Part shown: piece after piece, positions 1 through 5,800 of the stretch
Layout: each line of letters starts with the position of its first letter
Numbering within the stretch: position 1 is the first letter of the stretch
Assembly: GCA_028694115.1 (NCBI GenBank)
Contig: JAQUUB010000153.1
Location: forward strand, 1-8,054
Origin: Lachnospiraceae bacterium
GTDB lineage: Bacteria; Bacillota_A; Clostridia; Lachnospirales; Lachnospiraceae
Direction of reading: 5' to 3'
Length of the DNA: 8,054 bases
Position numbers and translations under genes: made by a program
The notes under the pieces: model-generated
The model's input: only the letters and a program-made list of their open reading frames with translations
Database searches by the model: none
Told to the model about the DNA's origin: nothing

Positions 1-136
1 TTTCTAATTCAGAACATGATTTTTGCAAAGAATAGATTCCTTTTTCTTTTTGAAACAATCTTCCTTCTGAAATTTCCTTTTTCAGCAAGTGATCACTGCC
101 ATACTTCTCTATACAATCTTTATAGGTTAATACCAT
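1..136 (-). CDS. AbiEi-like antitoxin / transcriptional regulator, N-terminus only
   Basis: Only the first 45 codons are in the window; the gene runs off the left edge. The start is ATG at 134-136, with TGGAG at 146-150 nine bases upstream. The peptide begins MVLTYKDCIEKYG and continues with KKEISEGRLFQKEKGIYS. This matches the N-terminal winged-helix segment of AbiEi-type antitoxins, where a 'KYG...h.KGhYS' pattern is characteristic (family knowledge recalled, no search run). Such proteins repress their own operon and neutralise a nucleotidyltransferase toxin encoded just downstream, which here would lie outside the window. The upstream promoter bracketed by two palindromes fits autorepression. 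It could instead be another short winged-helix regulator, since the rest of the protein cannot be seen. Confidence 0.72.
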   Translation of the reverse strand, partial: MVLTYKDCIEKYGSDHLLKKEISEGRLFQKEKGIYSLQKSCSELE

Positions 137-153
137 AATAATCAGCTCCATTT

Positions 154-197
154 AAGTGTTTATACACACATACTGTATTTTGTGTGTATATTTACTT
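154..197. promoter_or_regulatory. Operator palindrome 1, over the transcription start
   Basis: The arms are 154-170 and 181-197. The inner ten bases, TATACACACA (161-170) and TGTGTGTATA (181-190), are perfect inverted copies around a 10-base spacer. The full 17-base arms agree at 14 positions. The site begins just downstream of the -10 box and covers the predicted start of transcription, so a bound protein would block initiation. The natural candidate is the antitoxin encoded downstream. Confidence 0.75.
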
Positions 198-199
198 TA

Positions 200-228
200 A
201 TAATAACTATAAATCTGCGTCTAGTCAA
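200..228 (-). promoter_or_regulatory. Sigma-A promoter of the left-edge antitoxin gene
   Basis: On the minus strand a -35 box TTGACT (223-228) is separated by 17 bases from a -10 box TATTAT (200-205). Each box differs from consensus at one position and the spacing is ideal. Transcription would start near 193, giving a leader of about 57 bases before the ATG at 136. The core promoter lies exactly in the gap between two copies of an operator palindrome. Confidence 0.8.
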
Positions 229-238
229 TCACAAAATC

Positions 239-282
239 AAGTAAAAGTACACACCATTTACATTTCGTGTGTATATTTACTT
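239..282. promoter_or_regulatory. Operator palindrome 2, upstream of the -35 box
   Basis: The arms are 239-254 and 267-282 (AAGTAAAAGTACACAC and GTGTGTATATTTACTT), inverted with 14 of 16 matches around a 12-base spacer. The right arm is an exact direct repeat of 182-197 in operator 1, so the two sites share one half-site. Their centres are about 85 bp apart, close to eight helical turns, so both would face the same side of the DNA. Confidence 0.75.
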
Positions 283-747
283 GGTTTTTAATTGATTATA
301 CCGATATTATCTGCAATATTCTTTTATCTATACCTGCCTATTGCTCTACTAACCTTCGCGAATTATTTTTTATACAAAAAGTCCTCAGAAACTTTTATCG
401 TTCCCAAGGGATTCCCTATTTGTAGAAACAACTATACAAGCTCAAGCTAATAGTAAATCTCACTTGTTTCTTGGAGAAATCCCTGAACTCGATCTTCTCC
501 TTCTAACTCCTTTTCTTCTAACAATACATCTACGATTTCCTTATATATCATAGTTCTGTAATTAGTGTCTGCTTGTTAACAGTCCCGTTTTTCTGTTCAA
601 CCTTTGATTGTATCTATGGCATTTCCATAATGCCCACTTTTAATTCAATTAATACCACTTTTATATTAATCACTGCCTATGTCTCTATTTTTTGAAACTG
701 CAACGATAACCAATATGCTTAATACTATATCCTACACAATACCCAGA
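283..747. other. Gene-free stretch, possible decayed coding sequence
   Basis: No intact gene is seen over about 465 bases. On the minus strand the frame starting at ATG 551 runs 34 codons to TAG at 447-449 (MIYKEIVDVLLEEKELEGED onward). It is rich in charged residues and looks like real protein, but lacks a Shine-Dalgarno site. The same frame continues upstream with stops inside, including a piece reading GHYGNAIDTIKG. This fits a decayed gene end, though chance cannot be excluded. No terminator is visible after the stop at 748, so the operon above it may end by another mechanism. Confidence 0.35.
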
Positions 748-1584
748 TTATCCCTTTATCCTTTTCCAATCATCCTCATGCGTTTTCAAACCACCTGCCC
801 TATTCCTAATTCCGAAATCACCACAGTGAGCCAATGCATATATTCTTATTGATTTATCTTCGATTTTGGCAACTTCATATGGATTATTTTGATTCCTCAT
901 ACTATCCAAATAATCCATGTATTTTCCGTTATATGGAAGTTTTTCGTCTGATAATGCCTTATGTACACAATCAAAGGTAGTTTGACCTAAGCACAAAATA
1001 TTATCTGGTTTCAAAATATTACATAATGTATTGAAATACTTTGTATCTTCCTTCATACGCGGATTATTCATTCCGCCAGAGATCCTTCCTGTACGATACC
1101 CTAGACAAAAATTGGTAAAGAACAATTCATTATATCGCTCACTTCTTATATCATATTTCTTATCCAGAATTTTAAATAACTCTGCAAGATTTGAATCCGT
1201 ATCATTTTCTTTTGGCTTAAGGCCATCTAAATACTGAATACTTGAATTGGTATTCATCTGTATAATATTTTTCATTATTTGTGATTCAAAATTAAAGGGA
1301 TTTCCCCAATCCTGACCAACGACTAAATACTTAATAGCAGGAGTTTTCTTTTCATATCCTAGTCCCTGCCAATATGTCCAAAGATTTATTTCATGGCATA
1401 TGTTTATTCCCTTGTCATCAATTACGATTTCTCCTTGTTTGTTCACAAATGTATGAATATTACACCATGCAGGTGCTACATCATTCTTTTTATTAGAACG
1501 CGTAGTATAAGCTTCTACTACATCGGCTACCAATTTTTTATAATCATCACTTTTTTTCTGTGAGAATTCCTTCGGACATTCCAT
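748..1584 (-). CDS. Uracil-DNA glycosylase superfamily-like protein
   Basis: 278 residues. Several segments match the uracil-DNA glycosylase fold in order: a first-strand motif VVGQDWGNP at 88-96, equivalent to the water-activating GQDPY loop of family 1 with D92 as the likely catalytic acid; FFTNFCLGYR at 155-164; a central strand LKPDNILCLGQ at 191-201; and LAHCGDFGIRNR at 251-262, in the place of the HPS DNA-intercalation motif, with H253 the candidate active histidine. The enzyme would excise a base from DNA, or act on a nucleotide-like substrate, in the cytoplasm. It differs from housekeeping UDGs in both motifs, so the substrate is unknown. The ATG at 1584 abuts the TAA of the WYL gene, and GGGGAGG lies just before it inside that gene, so translation is probably coupled. 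It is the last gene of the four-gene operon. Fold assignment is fairly secure; activity is inference. Confidence 0.72.
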   Translation of the reverse strand: MECPKEFSQKKSDDYKKLVADVVEAYTTRSNKKNDVAPAWCNIHTFVNKQGEIVIDDKGINICHEINLWTYWQGLGYEKKTPAIKYLVVGQDWGNPFNFESQIMKNIIQMNTNSSIQYLDGLKPKENDTDSNLAELFKILDKKYDIRSERYNELFFTNFCLGYRTGRISGGMNNPRMKEDTKYFNTLCNILKPDNILCLGQTTFDCVHKALSDEKLPYNGKYMDYLDSMRNQNNPYEVAKIEDKSIRIYALAHCGDFGIRNRAGGLKTHEDDWKRIKG

Positions 1585-2577
1585 TTATCTTTCCTCCCCA
1601 TATTTTTTCTGCATCTCATTAATTGCTTCCTGAATCTCAGTTCTCAGCTGCAAGGGTTCCAAAATTTCCACAAATGGTCCATACTGCAATGCCCAATAGT
1701 ACATAGCTCTTTCATTACAGCGAAGCGTGATAAGGTATTCTTCTTCCTTCTCACCCAAAATTTTGAAATCTTTTCCAAACCAATCAATTAGTTCGTTCAT
1801 TTGGCTCTTCTTTGCCAGAAGTTTTATTTGTACTGATTCTCCGCTAAACATATAAATATGTTCAGCCATATGTTTGGGAAGAGAAAACCCATTCTCCATT
1901 CCCTTAATCTGACTTATTCGTTTTGCTTTCTCTGGGAGTATTTCTACATCAGTCATTCGATCAATCCGATAATGAGAAATATCATCGTACTTGTCATAAT
2001 TTCCAATCAGGTAATAGCGGCCATTGTTTGCAACCATTTGATAAGGATTTACTATATATTTTCCTTCTCTTTTATGATGAAGTTTGAAGTCTGGTCCATA
2101 ATCGTTATAGTCAAAAGAAATCTTCTTTTTCTGACTAATTGCATCATTGATATCATTCAGAGCATACATAACCTGCTTATTGTCTGCATGAAATAGTTCC
2201 GGCAGGTTTGCAACATGAGAAACCTTTACATTAAAATACTTGTTTGCCTGCGCTCGTAGCTTATCGATTAAGATCTTCGCCTGTCCGGAAGTAATATTTT
2301 TTGAAAAGAGAACACTGTCAATTAGAAGTCTTAGTTCCACTTCCTCAAACTCTCGTTCCACAAGGTAGCATCGTTTCTCCATTGAGATGTCATATCCCAT
2401 TTCCTTTAAAGACAAAATATTGCTTTTAACAGATCTCCTATCGCATTCCATCCCATAGTTCTGGTACAGAAGCTTTATAATTTCTTGTTGCGTCAAACGA
2501 TGATTCTCATCTGAATACTCTTGCAAAATTTCAAGAATCAACATATTTAGCATCTTTTTATTACCGGTAGCATACAT
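1585..2577 (-). CDS. WYL-domain transcriptional regulator
   Basis: 330 residues, the usual length for this family. An N-terminal winged helix-turn-helix spans about 5-75, with LTQQEIIKLLYQNYGMECDR as its core and RRSVKSNILSLKEMGYDI as recognition helix and wing entry. A WYL domain follows at about 135-215: YIVNPYQMVANNGRYYLIGN (174-193), in which YYL replaces the eponymous WYL triplet, then SHYRIDRM (201-208). A WCX extension lies at about 245-325, with PFVEILEP (301-308). WYL domains are known to sense nucleic acids or nucleotides and commonly control phage-defence operons. The ATG at 2577 has GGAG ten bases upstream. It starts 32 nt after the 136-residue gene and ends base-to-base with the glycosylase-like gene, so it probably regulates this operon, though no matching operator is obvious. 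Confidence 0.92.
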   Translation of the reverse strand: MYATGNKKMLNMLILEILQEYSDENHRLTQQEIIKLLYQNYGMECDRRSVKSNILSLKEMGYDISMEKRCYLVEREFEEVELRLLIDSVLFSKNITSGQAKILIDKLRAQANKYFNVKVSHVANLPELFHADNKQVMYALNDINDAISQKKKISFDYNDYGPDFKLHHKREGKYIVNPYQMVANNGRYYLIGNYDKYDDISHYRIDRMTDVEILPEKAKRISQIKGMENGFSLPKHMAEHIYMFSGESVQIKLLAKKSQMNELIDWFGKDFKILGEKEEEYLITLRCNERAMYYWALQYGPFVEILEPLQLRTEIQEAINEMQKKYGEER

Positions 2578-2609
2578 AATATTTCATCTCCATATAATCC
2601 ACTACAAAA

Positions 2610-3020
2610 TCATTGTTCAAACCCAATCAGGCAATAATACTCTTGCTTCGAAAGATATTCATCAAGATTGTTTAAACTCACTTCTTGTTTAGAATCTCTA
2701 AACAATATCTTTGGATTTTTTATTGATGATTTTGCATAGCACTCATATCTAAGTTCAAATTTTGGTACAATATCCTTTTCAGCATAAAAATCCTTCAAAT
2801 AGCTTACCAATCCCTTTCTTCCAAATAACACGCATGCATAACCGCTAAAATACTTTACGCTACACATTGCTCCTAGTCCATTTGAACTCATCAATTCATG
2901 AAAAAGCTTATCGCTGTCAGGCAATGGATTTGTCAAAATACGTCCGTGTTTATCCTCTCCTCCAATAGCCCAATTCACGCCTTCCCTCATCTCTGCAATA
3001 TAAACATCCAAAAATGACAT
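2610..3020 (-). CDS. Hypothetical protein of 136 residues, macrodomain partner
   Basis: I do not recognise this family. The protein is small and soluble, with no signal peptide, membrane segment or cysteine cluster. It looks like a compact alpha/beta domain: an N-terminal helix (MSFLDVYIAEMREGVNWAIGG), a central beta region GAMCSVKYFSGYACVLFGRKG (50-70), a helix LVSYLKDFYAEKD (71-83), a strand pair around KFELRYECYAKSS, and a C-terminal ending EYYCLIGFEQ. The start is well supported: AGGAGG at 3027-3032 is six bases before the ATG and shares its last base with the TAA stop of the macrodomain gene, so translation is almost certainly coupled. That suggests it works with the macrodomain protein, perhaps as a binding partner or substrate-specificity subunit. 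This role is inferred from position only. Confidence 0.8.
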   Translation of the reverse strand: MSFLDVYIAEMREGVNWAIGGEDKHGRILTNPLPDSDKLFHELMSSNGLGAMCSVKYFSGYACVLFGRKGLVSYLKDFYAEKDIVPKFELRYECYAKSSIKNPKILFRDSKQEVSLNNLDEYLSKQEYYCLIGFEQ

Positions 3021-3031
3021 ATCCTACCTCC

Positions 3032-4393
3032 TTAAAATTTGACTTCAAATATTTTCTCATCATCCAAGAATGGAATAAAGGTAAATGGAACAGTGTTTCT
3101 ATATTTTCCAGGCTCTTCTAACACAATATTGCAAGCAACTATTGGATTACCATTGATATCTAGTGCTGTAAACAGTTCTATGTTGTCGCTATCTTTTTCA
3201 AATTCTACCACTTTGTTAAATACAATTAAATCTAAAACCTCTTTCGCAGCTTCACCATCGTCATTGAATTCAAATAAAGTCAGATTTTTTACCAAAACTG
3301 AATTTCTCCAATTTTCTTCATAGGTTTCCTCTACTTGCATATCTCCCAATGAGTCAAGCACATCAAGTCCATCTGTTGAAACAACAAAAATCAAGCTCGT
3401 TTCATTTGTAACTATGTCATTGAATAACTCCGCGAAAAAGACTTTCCCTGACGATAAATATCCCTGAATATATCCTACATCACCTGTTTTCTGCTTGGAG
3501 AAATCCATTTGAAGCATAGGGATCGAATCCCTTGTACTCACACACCATCCCTCTCTCCTTGCAAAGTGATAAGTCCCATTATCAATAACATTTTCAAAAG
3601 CCTCAAAATTACTTTTACTTTTGTATACCGCAAAAACAATTCTTTTAAACTTCATTACGTATCTTTCATCTATTAGCACGGAACGAAAATCCTCTGCCAC
3701 TTCGCTTGGATCATTTCCGAATGCTCCACATCCCCATGCGCCAAGAACAAGTGAATTATAGCCTTCTCTCATAGCAACAAGCGTAAGATTTCTTATCTTG
3801 TTTCTTCGTTCCGCAGACAATTCTTCTTTCGTTTTACCAGCTGCTCTGCCGTTCACATTAGGAGCTGCAACTGTTACTACAGAAGTCAGAAATGAATCTT
3901 CTAAAAATTCATGATTTTCATCCCTAAAAACTTCTACTTTCTTCGACAATAGCATATAATCCGTATCAAACTCATCTCTGTCAACTTCCGCATTTGCTCT
4001 ATACATTTCCTTTGCATTGTCAGAAGCAAGCGATGAAAACAATGTACTTGCCCTGCACAATGATTCCTCCTGTGCACTAGCACCATTTAAATATCCGCCA
4101 CCCGGATGTCTTGCATTAGCAAAATTCATAACTAAAACCTTATCACCATTTTGAGAAATGCTTTTTGCTACAGCAAAACTGTCCATATCCACAACATCAA
4201 TAGCAACTTCTCCATAATTCTCATATAAATCAGGATTTATTTCTTCAAATTCATCTGGTCTGCAAATAGTAACTTCACGTATTTCATTCTGTGATAATTT
4301 CATTTGAATACGTTTTCCATTTAAATCATAATATCCACTTTTTGAAATTCTTCCGTTTTCAATTGCAATTTCTCTACGATTTTCTCTTGTCAT
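3032..4393 (-). CDS. TIGR02452-type PARG-like macrodomain protein with unknown C-terminal domain
   Basis: 453 residues. Residues 1-270 form a microbial PARG-type (TIGR02452/DUF2263-like) macrodomain: VLVMNFANARHPGGGYLNGA (87-106) and QEES (108-111) give the PARG signature GGG-X7-QEE, with E109/E110 as the catalytic glutamates; AAPNV (176-180); and the second ribose-binding loop LGAWGCGAFGND (217-228). Such enzymes hydrolyse ADP-ribose from modified proteins, nucleic acids or poly-ADP-ribose. The catalytic residues are intact, so it is probably active. Typical family members stop near 270-290 residues. Here about 175 further residues follow, seemingly strand-rich (SLIFVVST, NPIVACNIVL, TVPFTFIPF), which I cannot assign. 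ATG 4393 has AGGAAG about eight bases upstream. First gene of the operon, with an 11-nt gap to the next. The reversed ADP-ribosylation is not evident from the window; no ADP-ribosyltransferase is recognised nearby. Confidence 0.88.
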   Translation of the reverse strand: MTRENRREIAIENGRISKSGYYDLNGKRIQMKLSQNEIREVTICRPDEFEEINPDLYENYGEVAIDVVDMDSFAVAKSISQNGDKVLVMNFANARHPGGGYLNGASAQEESLCRASTLFSSLASDNAKEMYRANAEVDRDEFDTDYMLLSKKVEVFRDENHEFLEDSFLTSVVTVAAPNVNGRAAGKTKEELSAERRNKIRNLTLVAMREGYNSLVLGAWGCGAFGNDPSEVAEDFRSVLIDERYVMKFKRIVFAVYKSKSNFEAFENVIDNGTYHFARREGWCVSTRDSIPMLQMDFSKQKTGDVGYIQGYLSSGKVFFAELFNDIVTNETSLIFVVSTDGLDVLDSLGDMQVEETYEENWRNSVLVKNLTLFEFNDDGEAAKEVLDLIVFNKVVEFEKDSDNIELFTALDINGNPIVACNIVLEEPGKYRNTVPFTFIPFLDDEKIFEVKF

Positions 4394-4499
4394 AAGAATC
4401 TTCCTTTCTTCGTTCAGGTCATTTCCTCTTCGTTACAAGATAAGTATATAATACTCGATATACATTTTTTTGCACATTTGTATTTATTGTTTTAAATCG

Positions 4500-4513
4500 T
4501 TGAAGCGCTTTCA
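4500..4513 (-). promoter_or_regulatory. cre-like catabolite-repression site, tentative
   Basis: On the minus strand TGAAAGCGCTTCAA matches 13 of 14 positions of the Gram-positive catabolite-responsive element (TGWAARCGYTWNCW), missing only the C at position 13. It lies in the 5' leader of the macrodomain operon, about 20-35 bases downstream of the tentative transcription start, where CcpA can act as a roadblock. One near-match may be chance. Confidence 0.3.
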
Positions 4514-4541
4514 CCCCGTTTTCACCCCTTGAGTAAAGTTT

Positions 4542-4547
4542 ATTGTA
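4542..4547 (-). promoter_or_regulatory. Possible extended -10 promoter of the macrodomain operon
   Basis: TGGTACAAT on the minus strand is an extended -10 (TGn plus TACAAT) with no good -35 box; the nearest candidate is 20 bases away. It sits just downstream of the preceding terminator and would give a leader of about 140 bases. That leader contains two copies of GGGGTGAAA (within 4511-4530) and the cre-like site. A second weaker candidate, TATTAT, lies nearer the gene within 'GAGTATTATATAC'. Confidence 0.4.
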
Positions 4548-4580
4548 CCATATTTTTCCATATAAAACGACAATAATACC

Positions 4581-4614
4581 AAAGAAAAGCAACCGAAGAT
4601 TTCTCCTCGATTGC
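4581..4614 (-). terminator. Rho-independent terminator after the winged-helix regulator gene
   Basis: The hairpin at 4589-4614 has an 11-bp stem (two G-U pairs) closed by a GAAA tetraloop. On the minus strand it is followed directly by TTTTCTTT (4588-4581). It lies about 80 bases after the stop of the regulator gene and separates that transcript from the macrodomain operon. Confidence 0.88.
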
Positions 4615-4694
4615 CTCTGCAATAGCCTTCGTTAAATTAATTATCTGTATATTTCAATCATTCAACTGATTACCTCTTCTGATTTCTAATCCCT

Positions 4695-5642
4695 TTACCA
4701 TACGTACTCCTTGAGCATTTCATCAATTGAAAGTTTTACTCTATCATCTGCTTTTTCTTCATCACTGAGTGATAAAAAAACTGTCAATGGATCTACTAAA
4801 TTCCTCTTTTGAAAATTAATATAATATCCAAGTTCTTGAATAACACAACCCTTTTCCTCTCCTTTTGGGACAAGCTGCTTTTTCTTTATCTGCAATTTTT
4901 GTATTTCCTTCTTTGTAATTGCATAGGTTGGAAACGGATTATCTTCCAGCAGAGAATATTCGCAAAGAGCAGACATTCCGGCTTTTACGTCAAGTTTCAA
5001 ATCCTCTGTTATTTCAAAAGTTGTGATAACAGGATTTCTTAAAATCGAATGAATTTCTTTCCATTGTTCTTTTGGATCTCCATTCATGCTGATCACGCGC
5101 GACTTTCCCTTCATTGCAAGCACTGGCATTTCGAGATACTCTAATTCGTCAAAACACCTAGTAACTGACATTTTTGTCACATCTAAACACTCTGCAATCT
5201 TCGTTACGGACATGTCTTTCCAATTTTCATACAATGCCATTAGCAGAATTCTTTGTGTCAAATAGGAAATTTGACTAATCGGTGTCAATGTTCTATCTGC
5301 TTCACCAATTAATAATACTCCTGTAAATGGAAGATAAATCTGCTTTCCTTCTACCACAAATGGAATCCCCTCATTCAACATAACATCTTTAGAATAACTG
5401 TTTAAATTTTTAAGATATAATGCACAATTCATACCTGTCAGTTTCTCTAACTGTCTCTGATGCTTCCGCATAGATGCCAATCCGATTTTCTCTTTTGGCT
5501 CAGCCATAAGCCACTGGATACCATCCATTTTTACAGAATATAAATAATATAAACCAGAATATAAAAGTGGCAACGACTTATTCTTCTCAAATTCAGTCAT
5601 TTCAACCTTTCTTCTCAAACATTGTTCTAAATACTCTTTCAT
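4695..5642 (-). CDS. Winged-helix regulator, antitoxin-like, without adjacent toxin
   Basis: 315 residues. The middle holds a MarR-like winged helix: LTQRILLMALYENW (128-141), then MSVTKIAECLDVTKMSVTRC (144-163) as helix-turn-helix with recognition helix about 156-168, then the wing LAMKGKSRVISM (175-186). The N-terminal 120 residues and the C-terminal 110 are not assigned. The C-terminus (VDPLTVFLSLSD, then DDRVKLSIDEMLKE) resembles the end of the partial gene at 7947-8054 (VDPVSLVCSFTQ, then DERIEMCIEELLEE). The two are therefore probably one family of AbiEii-linked regulators. Unlike that copy, this one has no nucleotidyltransferase behind it; a terminator follows instead. The start is ATG 5640-5642 with AGGCGG five bases upstream. 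A perfect palindrome over the promoter suggests autoregulation. It may be a solitary antitoxin or a regulator recruited to the island. Confidence 0.78.
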   Translation of the reverse strand: MKEYLEQCLRRKVEMTEFEKNKSLPLLYSGLYYLYSVKMDGIQWLMAEPKEKIGLASMRKHQRQLEKLTGMNCALYLKNLNSYSKDVMLNEGIPFVVEGKQIYLPFTGVLLIGEADRTLTPISQISYLTQRILLMALYENWKDMSVTKIAECLDVTKMSVTRCFDELEYLEMPVLAMKGKSRVISMNGDPKEQWKEIHSILRNPVITTFEITEDLKLDVKAGMSALCEYSLLEDNPFPTYAITKKEIQKLQIKKKQLVPKGEEKGCVIQELGYYINFQKRNLVDPLTVFLSLSDEEKADDRVKLSIDEMLKEYVW

Positions 5643-5652
5643 AAAAACCGCC

Positions 5653-5689
5653 TTTTTAATTGTAACTTATTTTATGTTACAATTAAAAA
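5653..5689. promoter_or_regulatory. Operator: perfect 14-bp inverted repeat upstream of the winged-helix gene
   Basis: TTTTTAATTGTAAC (5653-5666) and GTTACAATTAAAAA (5676-5689) are perfect inverted copies around a 9-base spacer. The site overlaps the last bases of the proposed -10 box and the transcription start and ends 11 bases before the ATG, so a bound protein would block transcription. The TTGTAAC half-site is unlike the one at 154-282, implying a different regulator, most simply the protein encoded directly downstream. Confidence 0.82.
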
Positions 5690-5714
5690 TATCATATTTT
5701 CATATTTTATTCAA
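5686..5714 (-). promoter_or_regulatory. Promoter of the winged-helix regulator gene
   Basis: The -35 box TTGAAT (5709-5714) is 17 bases from the -10 box TATTTT (5686-5691), which is preceded by TGA to give an extended -10. The boxes are imperfect (4 of 6 each), but spacing, extension and overlap with the operator support the call. Confidence 0.55.
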
Positions 5715-5800
5715 TAGGTTTTTGGTCTAAATTATTTCCACCATTCTTTGAATATCTTATCTGCCTGTCACCAATTCAGTGAAAAATTTACTCTTATCTA

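Noticed and set aside
154..282. CRISPR-like repeats
   Set aside because: Only two units, palindromic and placed around a promoter; there is no array of spacers.
1031..1237. 68-codon plus-strand frame
   Set aside because: Antisense to the conserved core of the glycosylase-like gene; no ribosome site.
1858..2196. 112-codon plus-strand frame
   Set aside because: It is antisense to the WYL gene, hydrophobic and low in coding character, with the minus-strand protein clearly real.
3039..3323. 94-codon plus-strand frame
   Set aside because: Antisense to the macrodomain gene's C-terminal part; serine/asparagine-rich shadow composition.
4419..4622. 67-codon minus-strand reading frame starting at TTG
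   Set aside because: It starts inside the terminator hairpin, lacks a Shine-Dalgarno site and covers the promoter/leader of the macrodomain gene, so it is not a credible gene.
4809..5042. 77-codon plus-strand frame
   Set aside because: Antisense to the winged-helix regulator; aromatic-rich shadow.
5653..5689. Rho-independent terminator
   Set aside because: The arms are AT-rich and neither strand has a T-run after the hairpin; position over the promoter favours an operator.
5715..5800. Terminator of the NERD gene
   Set aside because: A short TCAC/GTGA pairing after the stop is not followed by a T-tract, so it is too weak to call.
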